Shown here: piece after piece, positions 5,400 through 6,333 of the stretch
Layout: the number at the start of each line of letters is the position of its first letter
Position numbering within the stretch: the first letter of the stretch is position 1
Origin: an uncultured Clostridia bacterium
GTDB lineage: Bacteria > Bacillota > Clostridia > Christensenellales > Aristaeellaceae
Length of the DNA: 6,333 bases
Assembly (NCBI GenBank): GCA_946496415.1
Contig: CAMMGP010000075.1
Location: forward strand, 1-6,333
Reading direction: 5' to 3'
The notes under the pieces: generated by a model
Told to the model about the DNA's origin: nothing
Databases searched by the model: none
What the model saw: only the letters and a program-made list of their open reading frames with translations
Program-made: the position numbers and the translations under genes

Positions 5400-6333
5400 C
5401 CGCACAGGCACAGAGGGGCAAAAAGTCCCTGACCAAGACGCTGGGCAATTACAGCTTCATCCTCATCTTCGCCGTCATACTCATCGCCTACCTGATCATC
5501 AACGGCGGTGCGACCACGTTGAGCGGCGTGATGAACATACTGCGCCATTCGGCGGTGGTGGGCATCATGGCCTTTGGCATGGGCCTGGTCATCATCACCG
5601 GCGGCATCGACCTTTCCGTCGGCTCCATGCTGGCGATGATCGGCGGCCTGGGCGTGGTGGCCTTCAACGCCACGAGCTCCGTTTTTGTGACGCTGCTGAC
5701 CGTGCTGGCCGTGGGCTGCGTGCTGGGCTTCTTCAACGGTATACTCATCGGCAAGGTGAAGATGCCGCCCTTCATCGTCACCCTTGCGACCATGCTCATC
5801 TACCGCTCCGTGGCGCAGTACTATCTGCGCACGATGGGCCTGTCCATTTACAGCATGAACGCCACCACCGACGCCTTTGACGCCATTTACAATTTCGGCC
5901 AGTACAAGGTGTTCGGCATCATCCCCATGGCCGGCGTCATCCTCATACTGGTCACGGTCGTGATGGTCTTTATCTCCACCTGCACCAAGTACGGCAAGAG
6001 CGTCTACGCCGTGGGCAGCAACGAAAAGGCCGCGCGCCTGGCCGGCATCAATGTGGAATGGACGCAGGTGTCGGTCTACACCATCACCGGCACGCTCTGC
6101 GGCCTGAGCGGCTTCATGTGGCTGGCGATGAACGGCTCCGTGGACCCGGCCACCATCGGCCAGAGCAACGAGATGTACGCCATCGCCGCGGTGGTGATCG
6201 GCGGCATCAGCATGAGCGGCGGCAGGGGCAAGCTGCTGGGCGTGCTCTTTGGCGCCATGAGCTACACCATTATTGACAAAATCATCTCTTCCCTGGGCCT
6301 GGACGCGCTGATCAACGATACCATCAAGGGTTC
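5396..6333 (+). CDS. Sugar ABC transporter permease, RbsC class (3' end outside the window)
   Basis: The ATG at 5396 overlaps the ATPase stop as ATGA, with a modest ribosome site GGAAGGGG (5378-5385) 10 nt upstream. The frame stays open to the window end, giving 312 residues of an expected 320-350, so only a short C-terminal part is missing. It is a polytopic membrane protein of the BPD_transp_2 family. After a basic N-terminus (residues 1-15) come hydrophobic segments at about 20-36, 52-70, 75-90, 97-118, 125-140, 172-195, 226-246, 260-275 and 280-300. Family hallmarks are ITGGIDLSVGS (67-77), the ATPase-contacting loop VGSNEKAARLAGI (206-218) and GGISMSGGRGK (269-279). It forms, probably as a homodimer, the sugar channel served by the preceding ATPase and binding protein. 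Four ATA codons match the ATPase gene's codon style. Confidence 0.95.
   Translation, partial: MTAQAQRGKKSLTKTLGNYSFILIFAVILIAYLIINGGATTLSGVMNILRHSAVVGIMAFGMGLVIITGGIDLSVGSMLAMIGGLGVVAFNATSSVFVTLLTVLAVGCVLGFFNGILIGKVKMPPFIVTLATMLIYRSVAQYYLRTMGLSIYSMNATTDAFDAIYNFGQYKVFGIIPMAGVILILVTVVMVFISTCTKYGKSVYAVGSNEKAARLAGINVEWTQVSVYTITGTLCGLSGFMWLAMNGSVDPATIGQSNEMYAIAAVVIGGISMSGGRGKLLGVLFGAMSYTIIDKIISSLGLDALINDTIKG

Overview
The window looks like a piece of a GC-rich Gram-positive (Firmicutes/Clostridia-like) chromosome, possibly a gut Clostridia or Christensenellales relative. The reasons are strong AGGAGG Shine-Dalgarno sites, a consensus TTGACA promoter in an AT-rich island, strong C/G preference at third codon positions, and a simple catabolic operon organisation. 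The taxonomic placement is inference; there is no marker gene in the window.

Layout. Positions 1-238 hold the 3' end of an unidentified gene and a 63-residue Cro/C1-type DNA-binding protein, which overlap by ATGA. Positions 239-582 are non-coding: two GC-rich hairpins (277-310 and 349-380, the second followed by TTTTT) end the upstream unit. An AT-rich stretch with overlapping palindromes, a near-consensus sigma-A promoter (473-501) and a leader of about 75 nt then start a new operon. All five operon genes are on the + strand: a TIM-barrel sugar isomerase/epimerase-like protein (583-1578), a Gfo/Idh/MocA oxidoreductase (1591-2733), a secreted sugar-binding protein (2775-3812), a two-domain sugar ABC ATPase of the RbsA/MglA class (3891-5399), and an RbsC-type permease cut off by the window end (5396-6333).

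How the genes fit together. The last three genes form one CUT2-type (ribose/galactose/xylose class) importer: binding protein, double-NBD ATPase and membrane permease. The first two are cytoplasmic enzymes expected to act on the imported sugar, polyol or glycoside: an NAD(P)-dependent oxidation plus a metal-dependent isomerisation, epimerisation or lyase-type step. The substrate cannot be read from the sequence. Expression appears graded: the first three genes have perfect AGGAGG sites and no ATA codons, while a hairpin after the binding-protein gene separates them from the ATPase and permease genes, which have weaker ribosome sites and ATA codons.

I found no mobile element, CRISPR array, RNA gene or defence system. 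This is mostly an ordinary sugar uptake and catabolism operon. The points most worth a second look are the strongly asymmetric catalytic sites of the ABC ATPase, the enzyme pair that may belong to a 3-oxo-sugar/glycoside pathway, a hairpin that may mask the ribosome site of the binding-protein gene, the promoter-side palindromes, and the lack of a lipobox on the binding protein.
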